A stretch of DNA of 64,000 nt from Photobacterium phosphoreum (GTDB taxonomy: Bacteria > Pseudomonadota > Gammaproteobacteria > Enterobacterales > Vibrionaceae), in contig NZ_MSCQ01000002.1 in the NCBI RefSeq assembly GCF_002954725.1, positions 805,536 to 869,535 on the forward strand. The letters are read 5' to 3'. The notes under the pieces were generated by a model, which saw nothing but the letters and a program-made list of their open reading frames with translations, was not told where the DNA came from and did not search any database. Positions 42,251 through 51,897 of the stretch are shown here, piece by piece. Every line of letters begins with the position of its first letter. The stretch's first letter is position 1. Position numbers and translations under genes: made by a program.

Positions 42251-43030
42251 TCACAACACATTGCCATAGGCGTCAAATGAGCGCCGATTAACGATGGTTA
42301 ATGTCGTAGCAACCGATAACACGCCAGACACAAAAATTGCCACCATAATCACTAATTGGTATTTAACTGCCACCAATGGCATTGCGCCACCTAAAATCTG
42401 ACCTGTCATCATACCCGGTAAACTTACAATACCTAATGTCGCCATTGACGCTAATTGTGGCGTAAGCGCCGCTTTAAAAGCAGTGCGAATAAAAGGTTGT
42501 GCTGGCGTTGGCGCCCCCATTGTTAAATAATATTGATATTCCTGATGATTTTCTTTAAGCAAACTTCCCCAACGTGATAGTGCTAATACATTGGCAGTTA
42601 AACTATTCCCTAATAACATACCAGCAATAGGGATCATATATTGCGCTTGCCACCACGGTGAAACTTGAATAACACCGGCTAATAGCGCTGGTAATGCCAC
42701 CAATAACGCCACAAATTGTCCGCAAATAACCGCAGGCAATACACGTTTTACGTTAACCTCTGAACGCTTACAAATGGTATAGCTGGCAAAAAGTGCCATT
42801 GCCGTTAACCAAACGACATTAAGGCTGATACTCTGCCATCCAAATAAGGTGTGTAAGTAAATACCGACTACAGATAACTGCAATGTCATTCGTAAAACAG
42901 ACATCACCAGAGTGCGACTTAATCCCAATTGCCAGCGCTGAAATAAGACCAATGGGATAAGTAATAATAAATAAAACCCAGCTATTGCCGCCCAGTGTAA
43001 ATCGATAGTGTGAGTAATTGCTGTTGTCAT
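42251..43030 (-). CDS. fetB: FetB-type ABC transporter permease
   Basis: This UPF0014/FetB (YbbM) membrane protein has about 259 residues. It has six to seven hydrophobic segments and the family motifs MLGNSLTANVLAL and TLGIVSLPGMMTGQILGG. With FetA it forms the FetAB transporter, which in E. coli exports iron and raises peroxide resistance. The open frame begins at 43096 inside fetA, but the ATG at 43030 lies 4 nt after the fetA stop and gives the family's usual N-terminus, so I use it. Tight spacing means co-transcription and probably translational coupling. Confidence 0.88.
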   Translation of the reverse strand: MTTAITHTIDLHWAAIAGFYLLLLIPLVLFQRWQLGLSRTLVMSVLRMTLQLSVVGIYLHTLFGWQSISLNVVWLTAMALFASYTICKRSEVNVKRVLPAVICGQFVALLVALPALLAGVIQVSPWWQAQYMIPIAGMLLGNSLTANVLALSRWGSLLKENHQEYQYYLTMGAPTPAQPFIRTAFKAALTPQLASMATLGIVSLPGMMTGQILGGAMPLVAVKYQLVIMVAIFVSGVLSVATTLTIVNRRSFDAYGNVL

Positions 43031-43034
43031 TAAT

Positions 43035-43700
43035 CTATTCCTGTTCCATATCCATGTGATAAATCTTGTCTGCGGTCGCAAGCCAGCGTGGATCATGGGA
43101 TACCGAAATACAGATAATATTTAATCCATCAATTAACTCAATAATATGATTACGCGCAGCAGGATCTAACGCTGAGGTTGGTTCATCCATTAACCATACG
43201 GGACGTTGCATGAGCACCGCTCGCGCAATGGCTAAGCGCTGCTTTTCCCCTCCCGATAATACTGTGACATATTTATCAATTGGCGTATTTAATCCAGCAA
43301 GTATTAATGCTTGCTGGCAATCTTGCTTTGATGGTGTCGTTACACTTGATGGCATTGCTTTAAGGTGCCAAGGTAATAATAATACCCCCAACACGGTTTC
43401 AGCCCCCATTACTGGCTGTTGCGGTAAATAGCATATTTGCTGACGCCAAAAAGATAATGCTTCAATATCAATAGATTGCTGTTGATAAGTGACATGCCCA
43501 TGCTGCGGTGGTTTAAGCCCAGCCATCACATGTAATAAGCTACTTTTACCACACCCGGAAGCCCCCTCAAAGGCAAGGTGCTCTCCTGATGATAAAGAAA
43601 CAGTTAATGGGGTTAACTGAGGATGCTCAAAGCCTGAGCGTAATTCAAATACGCATAAACAAGCCGATGCAGCAGAAGGATTAGCCGACAAATTCATCAT
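43035..43700 (-). CDS. fetA: FetA-type ABC transporter ATPase
   Basis: The 221-aa nucleotide-binding subunit has Walker A GASGCGKSS (about residues 45-53), a Q-loop near CYLPQQPVM, signature LSGGEKQR, Walker B VWLMDEP and a switch His in VSHDPRW. The open frame starts with a TTG at 43712. ATG codons at 43700 and 43697 are more plausible, although no strong Shine-Dalgarno precedes either. It is the first gene of a two-gene operon with fetB. The assignment to iron export rests on its FetB partner. Confidence 0.87.
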   Translation of the reverse strand: MMNLSANPSAASACLCVFELRSGFEHPQLTPLTVSLSSGEHLAFEGASGCGKSSLLHVMAGLKPPQHGHVTYQQQSIDIEALSFWRQQICYLPQQPVMGAETVLGVLLLPWHLKAMPSSVTTPSKQDCQQALILAGLNTPIDKYVTVLSGGEKQRLAIARAVLMQRPVWLMDEPTSALDPAARNHIIELIDGLNIICISVSHDPRWLATADKIYHMDMEQE

Positions 43701-43945
43701 GATGAAACACAAATAGTCATTAACAAGGAAGCTATAAGTGTATAAAAATTAAAAAATTACACAAATAGTTTAATTTAATAATCGTTATTAGTGTGATCAA
43801 TAAATAACGGAATAACAGCAGCCAAAAATTCAAATAAACACTCTGAAATTATTTATTTTTTATTAACTTATATCTCACCTCGATCTTGATCATCATAAAC
43901 ATGAATAGCTTTTCATTTTGCCTATGCCAAGTTGAAGAATAATCA

Positions 43946-43974
43946 AAAAGAGCAACATGGTTAATATGTTGCTC
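43946..43974 (-). terminator. Terminator of the 5'-nucleotidase gene
   Basis: A 9-bp stem GAGCAACAT/ATGTTGCTC with a 7-nt loop is followed on the minus strand by CTTTTTGATT, about 20 nt after the stop codon at 43996. Confidence 0.8.
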
Positions 43975-43995
43975 ATTATATTTGATAAGGTAAAC

Positions 43996-45990
43996 CTATT
44001 TACTTGTTATTCGATCGAGTGTTACGACAGAATATGCCAATGGTACTAATTGATGACGGGCCTGCGCTGCATAATCAATAAAAGCCTGAGCATCGGTATT
44101 ACATACCGTATTAGCGGCTTTACAATTTGGTGCTGCACCTTGATAAATAACCTGGTATTTATCGTCTACTTGCTTAATATTCTTGACTTTATAGCCTACT
44201 AATTTGCCATCAACATCAATCAAGTCGATACGATTTGAATGTTCTTTTTGAGCATTAAAAATAGGCGTCCAACCATCATTACCTGTGGCATTATAATTAT
44301 TAATGACCACGTTATAGATTTTATTATCTTGTAATGGTGTCCATACTGGGTGCTTTTCTGTGCCTGTCATTACATCAACATCGGTTAAATGACCCGCTTT
44401 ATGTGCCGCTGTTTCTACGAAGGTATAGCGAAGATGGCCGCCATATGGGTATTTACCCGCATGTGCCCCTTCCGGTAAAGTCGCGGTAATTGTCTGTTGT
44501 AATAACTGTTTAACCGTTGAGCCTTTCAATGACACGACTGACAAGAAATTAGAAAACGGTAACATTTCTAAACTTGCATTGCCCTCGCGGTATTCACCTT
44601 CGTTAATATTAGTACGAATACCTCCGGCACCAATTAAAGCAAAATCGACCTTTTTACCCGTCACTCGCTGCACTTGTGGCAAATTAGCCCAATAATATTG
44701 GCTTTCAGCAATTAAAGGCGCAACTTGTGAACCATGCTTATCATTAGCACCACTGTCTCCTGGGCGACGCTCATGTGTAATTTCAGTCGGTACTTGCGCA
44801 ATTATCTTGCCGTACGCTTTTTCCACTGCAGGTTTATATTTAGTATCGATTTCATGCCGAAGTTGGCTATCTTCATTAATAATGACAATGTTCTTTTGCT
44901 GCGCAATAAACTGGTCAACCTTTGCCGTTTGCGCTGGGGTAAACTTATCTTGAGGTTTATGGTCAGCTTTATGATAAAACACATTGTTACTTAATAATGT
45001 ATTATGACCAACACAGCTTGTTACTTGCCCTTGATCATTAAAACTCACGCTTACTTTACCCATAGCTTCAGCATATTTACCTGCCTGCACGATACAAGTT
45101 GCCGCTTTGCCATCAGGGTTAGTCACCATTTGCGCATAAGGACCGTTATTACTCCAACCGATATTAGTAAAGTCACCTAATAACGTATGAGAATGACCAC
45201 CAACAATTAAATCAATCCCATTCACTTGCGCCGCTAATGCAACATCCGTCGCGTTACCAATATGAGTTAAAGCAATAATGTCATCAATCCCTTTTGATTT
45301 AAGAAAATCAACTGTAGATTGCGCTGTTTTAACCTCATTAAGAAACTTAACATCACCAGTATGAGGGGCGATATTAGGCATATCTTGTAGCACTAAGCCA
45401 AAGACTGCGACCAGCTTTTTACCCTTTGGTAATTTATTAATATTCTTTACTATTGTTTTATGATCACCGTCAAAAGCAAAAATACGGTAAGGGAGAATAT
45501 TGGTTTGACCGTTGAAATTAGCATCATGGCTAACATCAACATTAGTCGCAATAATTGGGAAATTTAAGCTGCTGATAAAAGTGTTTAATTTTTGATTATT
45601 AAGATCAAACTCATGGTTACCTAATGCCATGCCATCTAATCCCATTTGATTCAGCAGATCAGCGTTCATTGCACCTTGGTTTATTTTAAAATACGCACTG
45701 CCTTGGAAAGCATCACCTGCCCCTAAAAATAATAGGCTTTGATTGCTTGTTTGAGCTTGCGCTTTATATGTTTTTACCATCGCTTGCAAGCGAGGATAAC
45801 CACCAAACTCGTTAAAAACTTCAACGCCATTAGCAGAAAAACTAGATTTAACGGGATCAAAATGAGAGTGAGTGTCATTAATATGAGCGACGGTTAACGT
45901 AAAGTCATTGTGATTTGAGATAGACGCAGCATAAGCCGAGCCAGATAAAGCAAGAGTGATAGATAACGCAAGAATAGGTTTACTAAACAT
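43996..45990 (-). CDS. Secreted/periplasmic 5'-nucleotidase (UshA/NadN-type)
   Basis: The 664-aa protein carries a Sec signal peptide (ILALSITLALSGSAYA). The calcineurin-like metallophosphatase domain has all metal-site motifs: HINDTHSH, GDAFQGS, GNHEFD, ALTHIG and GGHSH. A C-terminal 5'-nucleotidase domain follows, with GAGGIRTNI and the substrate-stacking motif NYNATGNDGW. Such enzymes hydrolyse extracellular nucleotides, NAD or UDP-sugars to nucleosides for uptake. It is longer than E. coli UshA (about 550 aa) through an insert near residues 330-400 and a Cys-containing tail (NCKAANTVCN). AGGGA lies 9 nt before the ATG. Exact substrate cannot be told from sequence. Confidence 0.9.
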   Translation of the reverse strand: MFSKPILALSITLALSGSAYAASISNHNDFTLTVAHINDTHSHFDPVKSSFSANGVEVFNEFGGYPRLQAMVKTYKAQAQTSNQSLLFLGAGDAFQGSAYFKINQGAMNADLLNQMGLDGMALGNHEFDLNNQKLNTFISSLNFPIIATNVDVSHDANFNGQTNILPYRIFAFDGDHKTIVKNINKLPKGKKLVAVFGLVLQDMPNIAPHTGDVKFLNEVKTAQSTVDFLKSKGIDDIIALTHIGNATDVALAAQVNGIDLIVGGHSHTLLGDFTNIGWSNNGPYAQMVTNPDGKAATCIVQAGKYAEAMGKVSVSFNDQGQVTSCVGHNTLLSNNVFYHKADHKPQDKFTPAQTAKVDQFIAQQKNIVIINEDSQLRHEIDTKYKPAVEKAYGKIIAQVPTEITHERRPGDSGANDKHGSQVAPLIAESQYYWANLPQVQRVTGKKVDFALIGAGGIRTNINEGEYREGNASLEMLPFSNFLSVVSLKGSTVKQLLQQTITATLPEGAHAGKYPYGGHLRYTFVETAAHKAGHLTDVDVMTGTEKHPVWTPLQDNKIYNVVINNYNATGNDGWTPIFNAQKEHSNRIDLIDVDGKLVGYKVKNIKQVDDKYQVIYQGAAPNCKAANTVCNTDAQAFIDYAAQARHQLVPLAYSVVTLDRITSK

Positions 45991-46202
45991 TAGAAGTCCC
46001 TAAATAAACCATAACACCTGTAATAGATGCCATAGGATACGATGCCTTTAATGCCTTTTCAGCAACTTATTTCACATTTAGTATTACTAATAGCAATAAA
46101 ACCAACAATCTAAGTTTGTATGATCACTCTTATGATGACAGCAACACCATCAGTGCTACTGTCATTTAAGACATTCTGCTTATTTCACACTCTAAATAAT
46201 TA

Positions 46203-48035
46203 TTATGACTGTGTGATAGTTATATCGGTTTTAGGCACACAGCAACAGGCTAACACTTTACCTTGCTGTCTTTCTTGCGGTAATAATGCTGGCACATCAG
46301 GCTGCTCGACTTGCCCTGAGGTTAATGTCACTTTACACACACCACAAAAGCCAGCACGACAGCTATAATTAAGCCCAATACCTGCGGTTTCTGCTTGCTC
46401 TAATAATGTTTTTTGATTGTCCCCGTTAAAGATATGACCATTAATAGTCAGCTTTAGGGATTGTTTCGGTGCTAACTGCCCTCGTAATGGACCAAAGGCT
46501 TCTTGATGATAACGTGCTGGAGAAACCCCCATTTTTAGCAATAATTTTTTCGCGGCAACCATAAACGCTTCAGGGCCACAAACAAACACTTGGCGTTGTT
46601 CTAAATCACTGATCATCGCTAAATGGCTGATGCTTAATCGACCTGATTCACCTTGCCAATCTCGTCGCGGTTGGCTCAATACAATACGTAAATCAAGTGA
46701 CGGGTGCATATCCTCAAGTTGATGTAATTCTTGTAACGAGGGAATATCAGCTTCAGTACTGCATTGATGATAAAACACAACGTCACGGACATTATCGTGA
46801 TCAGATAAATACCGCAGCATTGATAACATCGGGGTAATACCACTTCCTGCTGACAATAATAATAATTTATCGGTATGAATCCCTAAGTGGAAATCCCCAC
46901 CGGGTTTTTCTGTGACCAATACATCCCCGACTTGGAAATATCGATGTAACCAATTAGAGACGCGTCCATCATCAATACGCTTGACTGAAATAGCATAACG
47001 TCCCGGTCGAGATGGGCTGGATGATAACGTATAACGACGAGAAATAAACTCACCATTAATTTCAAGTTGTAATGGTAAATGTTGTCCGGGTAAATAAGGC
47101 GGTAACGGTAATTGCTGATGGGACTCAAACCAAAAGGTGGTAAAATCGGCGGCAATATCTTCACGCTCTACGCAAGTCAGTTGCAGCTTAGTTTCAATAT
47201 TATCTGCGTAAATTTCTTGCGGCTTAGTTTCTAATACTTCAATCGCATCCCCTGCACGGATCATACCTTCATTAAGAGCAACTAGATTTTGTCCAAAGAA
47301 TACTTCACCCATCGCATCAGCACGAAACGTTGCCATGGTTTTTAATGGCTCTTTAAGTGGGCTAAATTCACCAGTGAGGGGATCAACCGTAGTAAGAATA
47401 CAACGAGCACACGGTTTAACTGCTTCAAATTCTACTTCACCAATACGGATCCGCTTCCAGCTATCTTCAGCAAAAGCTTCAGTATTAGACACCACTAAGT
47501 TAGTACGAAATTGTGCCATTGTGTGTTGCTCACTGCTACGCTCATTTAACGCAACTAATGATGCCTCACTGATAATTAACAACGGATAACCATCAGCAAA
47601 ACTAACATTATGACCAATTTTAGGCCGCACACGCTGTGATTGTTGACCACAGAAAAGTAATTGCACTGAATGAGTAAGAATCTCGCTGAACCATTGGTTT
47701 GCGGTTATTGTTGTTGTATAAGCACTAAAATTATCACTCCATACCGTTGCAGCAGCATCTGCCATTTCAAAATCGGTATATTGTAAGACTAAATCGGCTT
47801 TATCAGGATATTGCAACACTAATCCGGTCATCGTTAGCGCTGCGGTAATTTTAACCATTTGCGGATATTTACGGGCTGTTATCATTGCCCCATCGTCACT
47901 TGCCACCATAAAACGACGATCAAATGCTAATCCTTGTTTTTCTACCCAAGCCTGAGATTGCATTAATGCAGCAATAGATTTCACTGGATAAACATGGATT
48001 TGTGATAATGTCGGCACGACTAAAGATTGGCTCAC
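46203..48035 (-). CDS. YcbX-like MOSC protein fused to a ferredoxin reductase and 2Fe-2S ferredoxin
   Basis: Three parts can be read in order. An N-terminal MOSC beta-barrel plus MOSC domain (about residues 10-270) contains IHVYPVKSI and the Mo-ligand Cys in KPCARCILTTVDP. An FAD/NAD(P)-binding reductase (about 290-530) has SRRYTLSSSPS, LLLSAGSGITPM and VFVCGPEAFM. A C-terminal plant-type 2Fe-2S ferredoxin has CRAGFCGVC plus a later CCC. In E. coli YcbX the reductase is missing; YcbX reduces N-hydroxylated base analogues. The fusion would supply electrons in cis. The frame opens with a TTG at 48065 and an ATG at 48047, neither with a ribosome site. The GTG at 48035 has GGAG 6 nt upstream and is preferred (610 aa). 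Confidence 0.85.
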   Translation of the reverse strand: MSQSLVVPTLSQIHVYPVKSIAALMQSQAWVEKQGLAFDRRFMVASDDGAMITARKYPQMVKITAALTMTGLVLQYPDKADLVLQYTDFEMADAAATVWSDNFSAYTTTITANQWFSEILTHSVQLLFCGQQSQRVRPKIGHNVSFADGYPLLIISEASLVALNERSSEQHTMAQFRTNLVVSNTEAFAEDSWKRIRIGEVEFEAVKPCARCILTTVDPLTGEFSPLKEPLKTMATFRADAMGEVFFGQNLVALNEGMIRAGDAIEVLETKPQEIYADNIETKLQLTCVEREDIAADFTTFWFESHQQLPLPPYLPGQHLPLQLEINGEFISRRYTLSSSPSRPGRYAISVKRIDDGRVSNWLHRYFQVGDVLVTEKPGGDFHLGIHTDKLLLLSAGSGITPMLSMLRYLSDHDNVRDVVFYHQCSTEADIPSLQELHQLEDMHPSLDLRIVLSQPRRDWQGESGRLSISHLAMISDLEQRQVFVCGPEAFMVAAKKLLLKMGVSPARYHQEAFGPLRGQLAPKQSLKLTINGHIFNGDNQKTLLEQAETAGIGLNYSCRAGFCGVCKVTLTSGQVEQPDVPALLPQERQQGKVLACCCVPKTDITITQS

Positions 48036-48249
48036 GGTGATCTCCATATACAAAAACGAAAACAATATTCATAAAACACAATGCAATTATTTAACATTTA
48101 TAGCGAAATAAACAATCAATATCGTTATTAATGAATAATTATTTTCCGCTGTAATAGTAAAATATTACATATAAACATTTATGACTTATGTTAGATTTAT
48201 AAAAATTTTCTTTCCCCTACTAACTAATCATCAATACTTTGGAGACGCT

Positions 48250-48822
48250 ATGCCCCTTTTACGTTCTTTTTGGCGTTATATTACTCATTACTTTCCTAAT
48301 GTCGGGTTACGTCATTTACATACCACACTAGCTGGATTAATTATTCTCCAAATATTAAACAGTAATTTAGTACATATGACTCATACTGGCGCAGTCAAAG
48401 TTGGTATGTTTAATACTCTGTTCTTGTGGTTGCATATTATTTTAGGATCATTAACGGTTATTGCGACTATTGGAATGATTATTTTCATGCTGACCAAGCA
48501 ATCATTCCGACAATTCTTCCCTTATCTGTTTGGTGACAATGCGGTTTTGAAAGATGATTTAAAACAGATTATGAAAGGGAAATTACCAGAACCGCGTGAA
48601 AAAGGGTTAGGTAATATTATTCAAGGATTGGGAATAGGGGCGTTGATCTTAATTGAAACGGCGGCGTTAGTTTGGTTAGTCTTATGGTTAAATCACTCTC
48701 CTTATGCTAACGAAGCCCGTGAAATACATAAATCATTAACAGGATTAATTGAAGCTTACTTAATTGGTCATGGTGGAATGGCACTAATACACTTTTTAAT
48801 TGAACGTAAACGTTTTAGTTAA
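48250..48822 (+). CDS. Cytochrome b561-like four-helix membrane protein
   Basis: The 190-residue protein has four hydrophobic helices. Histidines on them could ligate heme: RHLHTTLAG in helix 1, LWLHIILG in helix 2 and AREIHKSLTG plus GHGGMALIH in the last two. This suits the bacterial b561/DUF4405-type fold, although I cannot be sure heme is bound. The frame opens at 48181, but GGAG 5-8 nt before the ATG at 48250 identifies the start. It is divergent from the MOSC/reductase fusion, a redox enzyme, across ~200 bp, so a shared regulator is possible. Confidence 0.65.
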   Translation: MPLLRSFWRYITHYFPNVGLRHLHTTLAGLIILQILNSNLVHMTHTGAVKVGMFNTLFLWLHIILGSLTVIATIGMIIFMLTKQSFRQFFPYLFGDNAVLKDDLKQIMKGKLPEPREKGLGNIIQGLGIGALILIETAALVWLVLWLNHSPYANEAREIHKSLTGLIEAYLIGHGGMALIHFLIERKRFS

Positions 48823-48879
48823 GCATCAATACAAGAACGACCCAGCAACAAACAAAACTTGACCACAATCATAGAAATT

Positions 48880-48902
48880 CGGTAGTCAATAATTGACTAC
48901 CG
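48880..48902. terminator. Hairpin terminator between convergent genes
   Basis: A perfect 10-bp stem CGGTAGTCAA/TTGACTACCG with a 3-nt loop is followed by a T-rich tail on the plus strand. It separates the b561-like gene from the convergent yjfC. Confidence 0.75.
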
Positions 48903-48944
48903 ATATTTTCTTAATTCCCACAATAAATAAAAATTAATTTCATC

Positions 48945-50111
48945 TTATAGAATAATGTGAGGAATAAAACGCGACGAGTCTTTAGTAATTAATGTATTAT
49001 CTTCACGAATGGAAAGACCTGCGGCTTTATCACCAACGACCCAACTGCCAATAACAGTGTAATCATCCCCAAATTTTGGCAAAGGATGAAATTCCTGATA
49101 AATATAGCCTTCTTCACCATAGTCACCGTCAGACTCAGCAATCACTTTGCCGCCTTTTTCTATTTTAACGTTGGCCCCTTCGCGTGAAAAAATCGGCTTT
49201 TTAACGATGCCTTGTTTATCATCGAGCAAATGTTTTTTATCTGCAAAATAGGCTGGCAACAAATTAGGATGGTGAGGATATTTCTCCCACAATAACGGCA
49301 AAATAGCTTTATTTGAGATAATGGCTTTCCACGGTGGTTCTAAATATAAAGTACCGTTATCTAAATATTTCGAGAAATCCTCGCGAAATAGCATTTCATA
49401 CGGATATAACTTAAAAACCCATCGAATCACATGATCATTAAGATCGGTAAAATTCCCATCGTCATCAACGCCAATATCTTCAATATAAATAATTTTGGGC
49501 GTTAATCCTGCAACACGAGCACAATCAGCGAAATAGGTTACCGTACCATAATCTTCTTCGCCACCTTCAAGGCTACAAGCAAAATACAATACCTTGGTTT
49601 GGGCTTTTTCCGCTAACGTTGCTAAACGTTCAATAAACTTTTCTTGAAATGAATTAAATTGATCAGCACCACGTGAGAGACTATCTAACTTTACATTGTC
49701 TTCTAACCAGATCCACTGCCAGAAACCACATTCATACGCTGATGTTGGAGTATCAAAATTAGCTTCAAGCAATTTAGCAGGATTTCTGCCGTCATAACTA
49801 AAATCAAACCGCCCATAAAGTGAGGGGTCTTCGTTATACCAACTCTTGCGGATAAGATCCCAATTCGCCTTAGGTATCGCAAATTTTTCCATTAGCGCAT
49901 CACTGCTGATGACATCATTTACCACCGCAAGGCACATTTGATTCAGTTCTTCAGTTGGCTCTTCAAGATCACGTTCAATTTGCTGTAAAGAAAATTGATA
50001 GTAATACCGTTCAGTCCAATATTCCTCTCCATCAAAGGTGTGAAATCGAAACCCAAATTCATTGGCTGTCATTCGCCAATCTGAGCGTTCTTTTATTGGA
50101 ATCCGTAGCAT
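48945..50111 (-). CDS. yjfC: Glutathionylspermidine-synthase-like ATP-grasp ligase YjfC
   Basis: The 388-aa protein matches the YgiC/YjfC group related to the synthetase domain of glutathionylspermidine synthase. Landmarks are YGRFDFSYDG, KLLEANFDTPTS, VYECGFWQW-like aromatic stretches, KKPIFSREGANV and YIYQEFHPLP, and GSWVVGDKAAGLSIRED near the end. The family is predicted to form an ATP-dependent amide bond, but YgiC and YjfC lack proven glutathionylspermidine synthase activity. It is the last gene of the yjf operon, 28 nt after yjfM. Confidence 0.88.
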   Translation of the reverse strand: MLRIPIKERSDWRMTANEFGFRFHTFDGEEYWTERYYYQFSLQQIERDLEEPTEELNQMCLAVVNDVISSDALMEKFAIPKANWDLIRKSWYNEDPSLYGRFDFSYDGRNPAKLLEANFDTPTSAYECGFWQWIWLEDNVKLDSLSRGADQFNSFQEKFIERLATLAEKAQTKVLYFACSLEGGEEDYGTVTYFADCARVAGLTPKIIYIEDIGVDDDGNFTDLNDHVIRWVFKLYPYEMLFREDFSKYLDNGTLYLEPPWKAIISNKAILPLLWEKYPHHPNLLPAYFADKKHLLDDKQGIVKKPIFSREGANVKIEKGGKVIAESDGDYGEEGYIYQEFHPLPKFGDDYTVIGSWVVGDKAAGLSIREDNTLITKDSSRFIPHIIL

Positions 50112-50139
50112 TTTTATTTATACCTATTGAACCTGAAAA

Positions 50140-50751
50140 TTAACCACCCCAGCCTCTGCTACGACTGCCGCCCCAACTCGATTTAGCACTCGCTTTCGAT
50201 CCAAAACCACCGCGTGAAATCGTACGACTAACAGCCGGTTTTTCGTTTTTATATTTATTGTTATAACGCTGAGATGTCGATTCTTTATAGCGGTTATTTT
50301 GATTACGATTCCATTGATCCATATCAGAAGTTCGTCTTGATGATGGATAATAAATAGGCTGCGATGAATAATGACGACCATTGTCCATCATGCGTCCAAC
50401 AATAAAACCTGCGAGCGCAGGAACCCAGTAACTATTATTATTACTGCCTTGTATTTGGCGACAATTATCCGTACCAGAAGACTGACAATCACTTTCTGAA
50501 TCAAACTTTGGTGCTGCATCTACCGCTTGTTGGTAAGCGGTTGCACACATTTCCACTTGCTTGGGATTGGAACTGTCAGCATTAATACAGTCTTGTAAGG
50601 AATCATATTGGGTTTGCGCTAACGTGTCATTATCATTACACCCGGTTAGCACAATGGTTGCGCCTAAAGCGACTATCGTGATCGGCGCCCAATTGTGATA
50701 CTGGTTCGATTTACGCATCTGATTACGATGAATATGACTACTGCGTTTCAT
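50140..50751 (-). CDS. yjfM: YjfM/YgiB-type DUF1190 lipoprotein
   Basis: The 203-aa protein has an N-terminal hydrophobic segment ending in a lipobox (VLTGC), four further cysteines before residue 110 and a C-terminal tail of Ser, Arg, Gly and Trp (GGSRSRGWGG). This composition is typical of YgiB/YjfM. Its function is unknown. In Enterobacteria it is always next to a YgiC/YjfC ligase, as here. GAGGAT lies 8-9 nt before the ATG, and 19 nt separate it from yjfL. Confidence 0.85.
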   Translation of the reverse strand: MKRSSHIHRNQMRKSNQYHNWAPITIVALGATIVLTGCNDNDTLAQTQYDSLQDCINADSSNPKQVEMCATAYQQAVDAAPKFDSESDCQSSGTDNCRQIQGSNNNSYWVPALAGFIVGRMMDNGRHYSSQPIYYPSSRRTSDMDQWNRNQNNRYKESTSQRYNNKYKNEKPAVSRTISRGGFGSKASAKSSWGGSRSRGWGG

Positions 50752-50770
50752 AATATAATCCTCAAAGTCA

Positions 50771-51184
50771 TTAATACGTCATGCACGCTGCATTTAACAA
50801 ACCAACCGCAATCGCAATAGACGCTAAAATAACACCGGCAGACACTTCATCACGTTCAATACGCTCACTGATTTTAGGCAGGAAAATAATACGGATAATC
50901 AAATACGCAATCACTTGTGATACCAGTGCCACAACACCCCAAACGGCAAAATCTAATACATTTTGACTGTTTGAAATTGCAGATCCAACAGCAAGGGCAT
51001 AACCGATAAACGAACCACCCATGCCAATGGCCGCGGCGACATTACCACTTTTAATCAATTCCCATTCTTTATACGGTGTTACCAATGGAAAAATAAAACG
51101 AAAAGCGATCAAGAAAATTAAAGAAATCCCAAAATATAACCCAAAATTACCGAGGGTCGATAAACTTACCATTAAATCCGACAT
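50771..51184 (-). CDS. yjfL: DUF350 inner-membrane protein YjfL
   Basis: The 137-aa protein has four membrane helices. The DUF350 signature is visible in NVAAAIGMGGSFIGYALAVGSAI and in DFAVWGVVALVSQVIAYLI. Proteins of this family are thought to be membrane partners of PspA-like proteins and the yjf ligase; no activity is known. AAGGA lies 7 nt before the ATG. It is co-directional and 18 nt downstream of yjfK. Confidence 0.87.
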   Translation of the reverse strand: MSDLMVSLSTLGNFGLYFGISLIFLIAFRFIFPLVTPYKEWELIKSGNVAAAIGMGGSFIGYALAVGSAISNSQNVLDFAVWGVVALVSQVIAYLIIRIIFLPKISERIERDEVSAGVILASIAIAVGLLNAACMTY

Positions 51185-51202
51185 CTACTGTTCCTTGTAG
51201 TT

Positions 51203-51829
51203 TTAATTAACTTTAAAATCATTTGGTTGTAGCTCAAATGCGGTACTCAACACTAAGCAACGATCAGCACTATTATTGACTATCTGCTCTTCGGCAGACA
51301 CGATCAATACTTCACATAAATCAGCGTTTACGTCACGGCTATATAGCATGACAAATTGATCTGTGCGGCTATACTCCGTTTCAGACGTCCATGTTGTTTC
51401 TGTCATTGCTACAGGTAATTCGTTTTCCCACAGCTTGATAAAATCAACGCCATCGAGATCCCAGTGGGATTTTACCACCCCTTTGGCTAACCTTTCATTC
51501 CACTGTGTCTCGGTATCAATCGGGGTGGTTGAATAATAATACGACAGCATACACTGCTGTACATCTGCATCCGAATCACCATCCATTAAAACCTGCACCA
51601 TCGCATCATCATCAGTGTAATAACGAATCAATCGCGTAGCATTATCTAACTGCACGACACCCACCGCCTGAATTAATTGCGTTGTTGCAGCACCTGCAAT
51701 GGTTAAATCAGACTCAATAATTTTCATTTTTAGCGCATCTAATTCGATGACACCGCCTAATCTCAATCCCAGCACTTCAGGAATTAAAGACTTTTTCTCT
51801 GCGGGTTTTTTCTTAAAAAAATCGAACAT
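51203..51829 (-). CDS. yjfK: DUF2491 protein YjfK
   Basis: The 208-aa soluble protein corresponds to DUF2491 (YjfK), of unknown function. Features are a Lys-rich N-terminus (FDFFKKKPAEKKSLIPEVLGLRLGG) and a beta-rich body with GVVQLDNATRLIRYYTDDD and LCEVLIVSAEEQ. A TTG at 51841 opens the frame, but the ATG at 51829 is the natural start. It lies between the PspA-like gene (68-nt gap) and yjfL (18-nt gap). Confidence 0.83.
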   Translation of the reverse strand: MFDFFKKKPAEKKSLIPEVLGLRLGGVIELDALKMKIIESDLTIAGAATTQLIQAVGVVQLDNATRLIRYYTDDDAMVQVLMDGDSDADVQQCMLSYYYSTTPIDTETQWNERLAKGVVKSHWDLDGVDFIKLWENELPVAMTETTWTSETEYSRTDQFVMLYSRDVNADLCEVLIVSAEEQIVNNSADRCLVLSTAFELQPNDFKVN

Positions 51830-51897
51830 ATCAAATACCAAAAAATACCTTTTACCGCGAGATAAAAGGTATAAAGAAAGACGGATAAAAAATGACG

